Positions 32,088 through 32,891 of a stretch of 32,891 nt of DNA are shown in pieces. The position numbers and the translations under genes were made by a program. Position 1 is the first letter of the stretch. Every line of letters starts with the position of its first letter. The notes under the pieces are model-generated. The model was given only the letters and a program-made list of their open reading frames with translations, searched no databases and had not been told where the DNA came from. This DNA is from Pseudomonadota bacterium (GTDB lineage Bacteria > Pseudomonadota > Gammaproteobacteria > Burkholderiales > Burkholderiaceae_D): contig JAEZHR010000123.1 of NCBI GenBank assembly GCA_023416415.1, positions 1 through 32,891 of the forward strand, written 5' to 3'.

Positions 32088-32891
32088 ATGTCATACAAGA
32101 CCATCCTCGTCCATGTCGACAAGGACCGCAACGCAACCGAGCGCCTGGAGCTCGCCGCACGCATCGCCAACGCCGAACATGCCCATCTGATCGGCGTGGC
32201 TCCCACCGGCATTTCGCGATATGTGTACCAAACCAGCTATCTGGTCGAAGGTGGCGCCGTGGTTGCGCCGTTCGAGGGCCATCTTGATGAGTTGCGCAAG
32301 CGCGCGCGCCAGACGCTGGAGGACTTCGAGATCGTGGCCAAGCGCGCGGGCGTGCGCTCCTATGAAACGCGCGCCGTCGATGACGAAGCCGGCGCCGCGC
32401 TCAGCCTGCAGGCCCGCTATGCCGATCTGGTTGTCATCGGACAGACCGATCGAGACGCCCCCTCGCCAACCACACAGAGCGACTTTCCCGAATTCGTCGT
32501 CATGAGCTGCGGCCGTCCGGTGCTTCTGGTGCCCGCTTTCGGCCGCTACCAGAATGCCGGCAATCGCATCCTGGTTGCCTGGGACGCAGGCACCAGCGCC
32601 ACGCGCGCGATCACGGGCGCAATCCCGCTGCTGCAACGCGCGGCCAGGGTTGACGTGGCCGTGTTCAATGCCGAATCGTCCGAAGACGGTCACGGTGCCG
32701 AGCCTGGTGCCGACATCGCGCTCTACCTTGCGCGCCATGGGGTGAAGGTCAATGTGGTACGCCAGAAGACCGACATCGACGTCGGCAACGCGTTGCTCTC
32801 CTTGCTGACCGACCTCGGTTCCGACATGCTGGTGATGGGCGGCTACGGCCACTCGCGCTTCCGCGAAATCCTGCTTGGCGGTGTCACGCGC
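32088..32891 (+). CDS. Tandem-domain universal stress protein UspA family (runs off the window)
   Basis: 268 codons are visible, starting MSYKTILVHVDKDRNATERLE at an ATG preceded by GAGGTGAG; the stop lies beyond the window. Two UspA folds follow each other. The first (residues 1-152) ends with SCGRPVLLVPAFG. The second begins ILVAWDAGTSATRAI near residue 163 and includes the nucleotide-loop motif MGGYGHSRFREILLGG near residues 250-265, of the G-x2-G-x9-G type. Proteins of this family help cells survive starvation and oxygen limitation, and the upstream FNR box fits an anaerobically induced member. It is divergent from hemN. Confidence 0.93.
   Translation, partial: MSYKTILVHVDKDRNATERLELAARIANAEHAHLIGVAPTGISRYVYQTSYLVEGGAVVAPFEGHLDELRKRARQTLEDFEIVAKRAGVRSYETRAVDDEAGAALSLQARYADLVVIGQTDRDAPSPTTQSDFPEFVVMSCGRPVLLVPAFGRYQNAGNRILVAWDAGTSATRAITGAIPLLQRAARVDVAVFNAESSEDGHGAEPGADIALYLARHGVKVNVVRQKTDIDVGNALLSLLTDLGSDMLVMGGYGHSRFREILLGGVTR

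Overview
The window looks like the chromosome of a GC-rich, denitrifier-type betaproteobacterium, most like the Rhodocyclales/Zoogloeaceae group (Azoarcus, Thauera and relatives). This rests on gene order and protein style (glyA-nrdR-rib, tol-pal, an FNR-controlled cbb3 oxidase cluster), not on a database search. Nearly all of it is core metabolism and envelope genes. I see no insertion sequence, prophage or CRISPR array.

Region 1 (1-11,190, minus strand). Read in the direction of transcription, a ZTP (pfl) riboswitch precedes glyA. Then come nrdR with its terminator, a six-gene type IV pilus minor-pilin operon (pilV-pilW-pilX-pilY1-pilE-fimT) and the riboflavin genes ribD, ribE and the start of ribBA. 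The pil genes overlap each other by 4-20 bases and sit between nrdR and ribD.

Region 2 (11,296-17,231, plus strand). ydfG and ybgC lead into tolQ-tolR-tolA-tolB-pal-cpoB, the trans-envelope machine that constricts the outer membrane during division. A minus-strand hybrid histidine kinase converges on cpoB and overlaps its 3' end by 58 bases. Behind the kinase lies a tRNA-Lys(UUU) with a perfect promoter and terminator but an abnormal 3' half.

Region 3 (20,200-32,891). This is a low-oxygen respiration island. fnr (plus strand) faces a minus-strand block made of hemN-safE-ccoI-ccoS and ccoN-ccoO-ccoQ-ccoP-ccoG-ccoH plus a small membrane protein. FNR boxes lie in front of hemN (at an ideal -41.5 position), ccoN and a divergent universal-stress-protein gene that runs off the window. 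The logic is clear: FNR senses low oxygen and switches on the high-affinity cbb3 oxidase, its copper-supply and assembly factors (CcoI, CcoS, CcoG, CcoH, the SafE-like protein) and oxygen-independent heme synthesis (HemN).

The most striking anomaly is in ccoI, the copper-export ATPase needed for cbb3 assembly. An in-frame TGA stands exactly one codon before its CPC metal-binding motif, and the frame is otherwise intact with all catalytic motifs present. It is either a fresh nonsense mutation, a sequence error, or a recoding site (possibly selenocysteine). Other points worth a look are the ZTP riboswitch with a mutually exclusive stem, the degenerate tRNA-Lys T arm, an inverted repeat in the ccoN promoter, and the kinase tail that reads through a hairpin into cpoB antisense.
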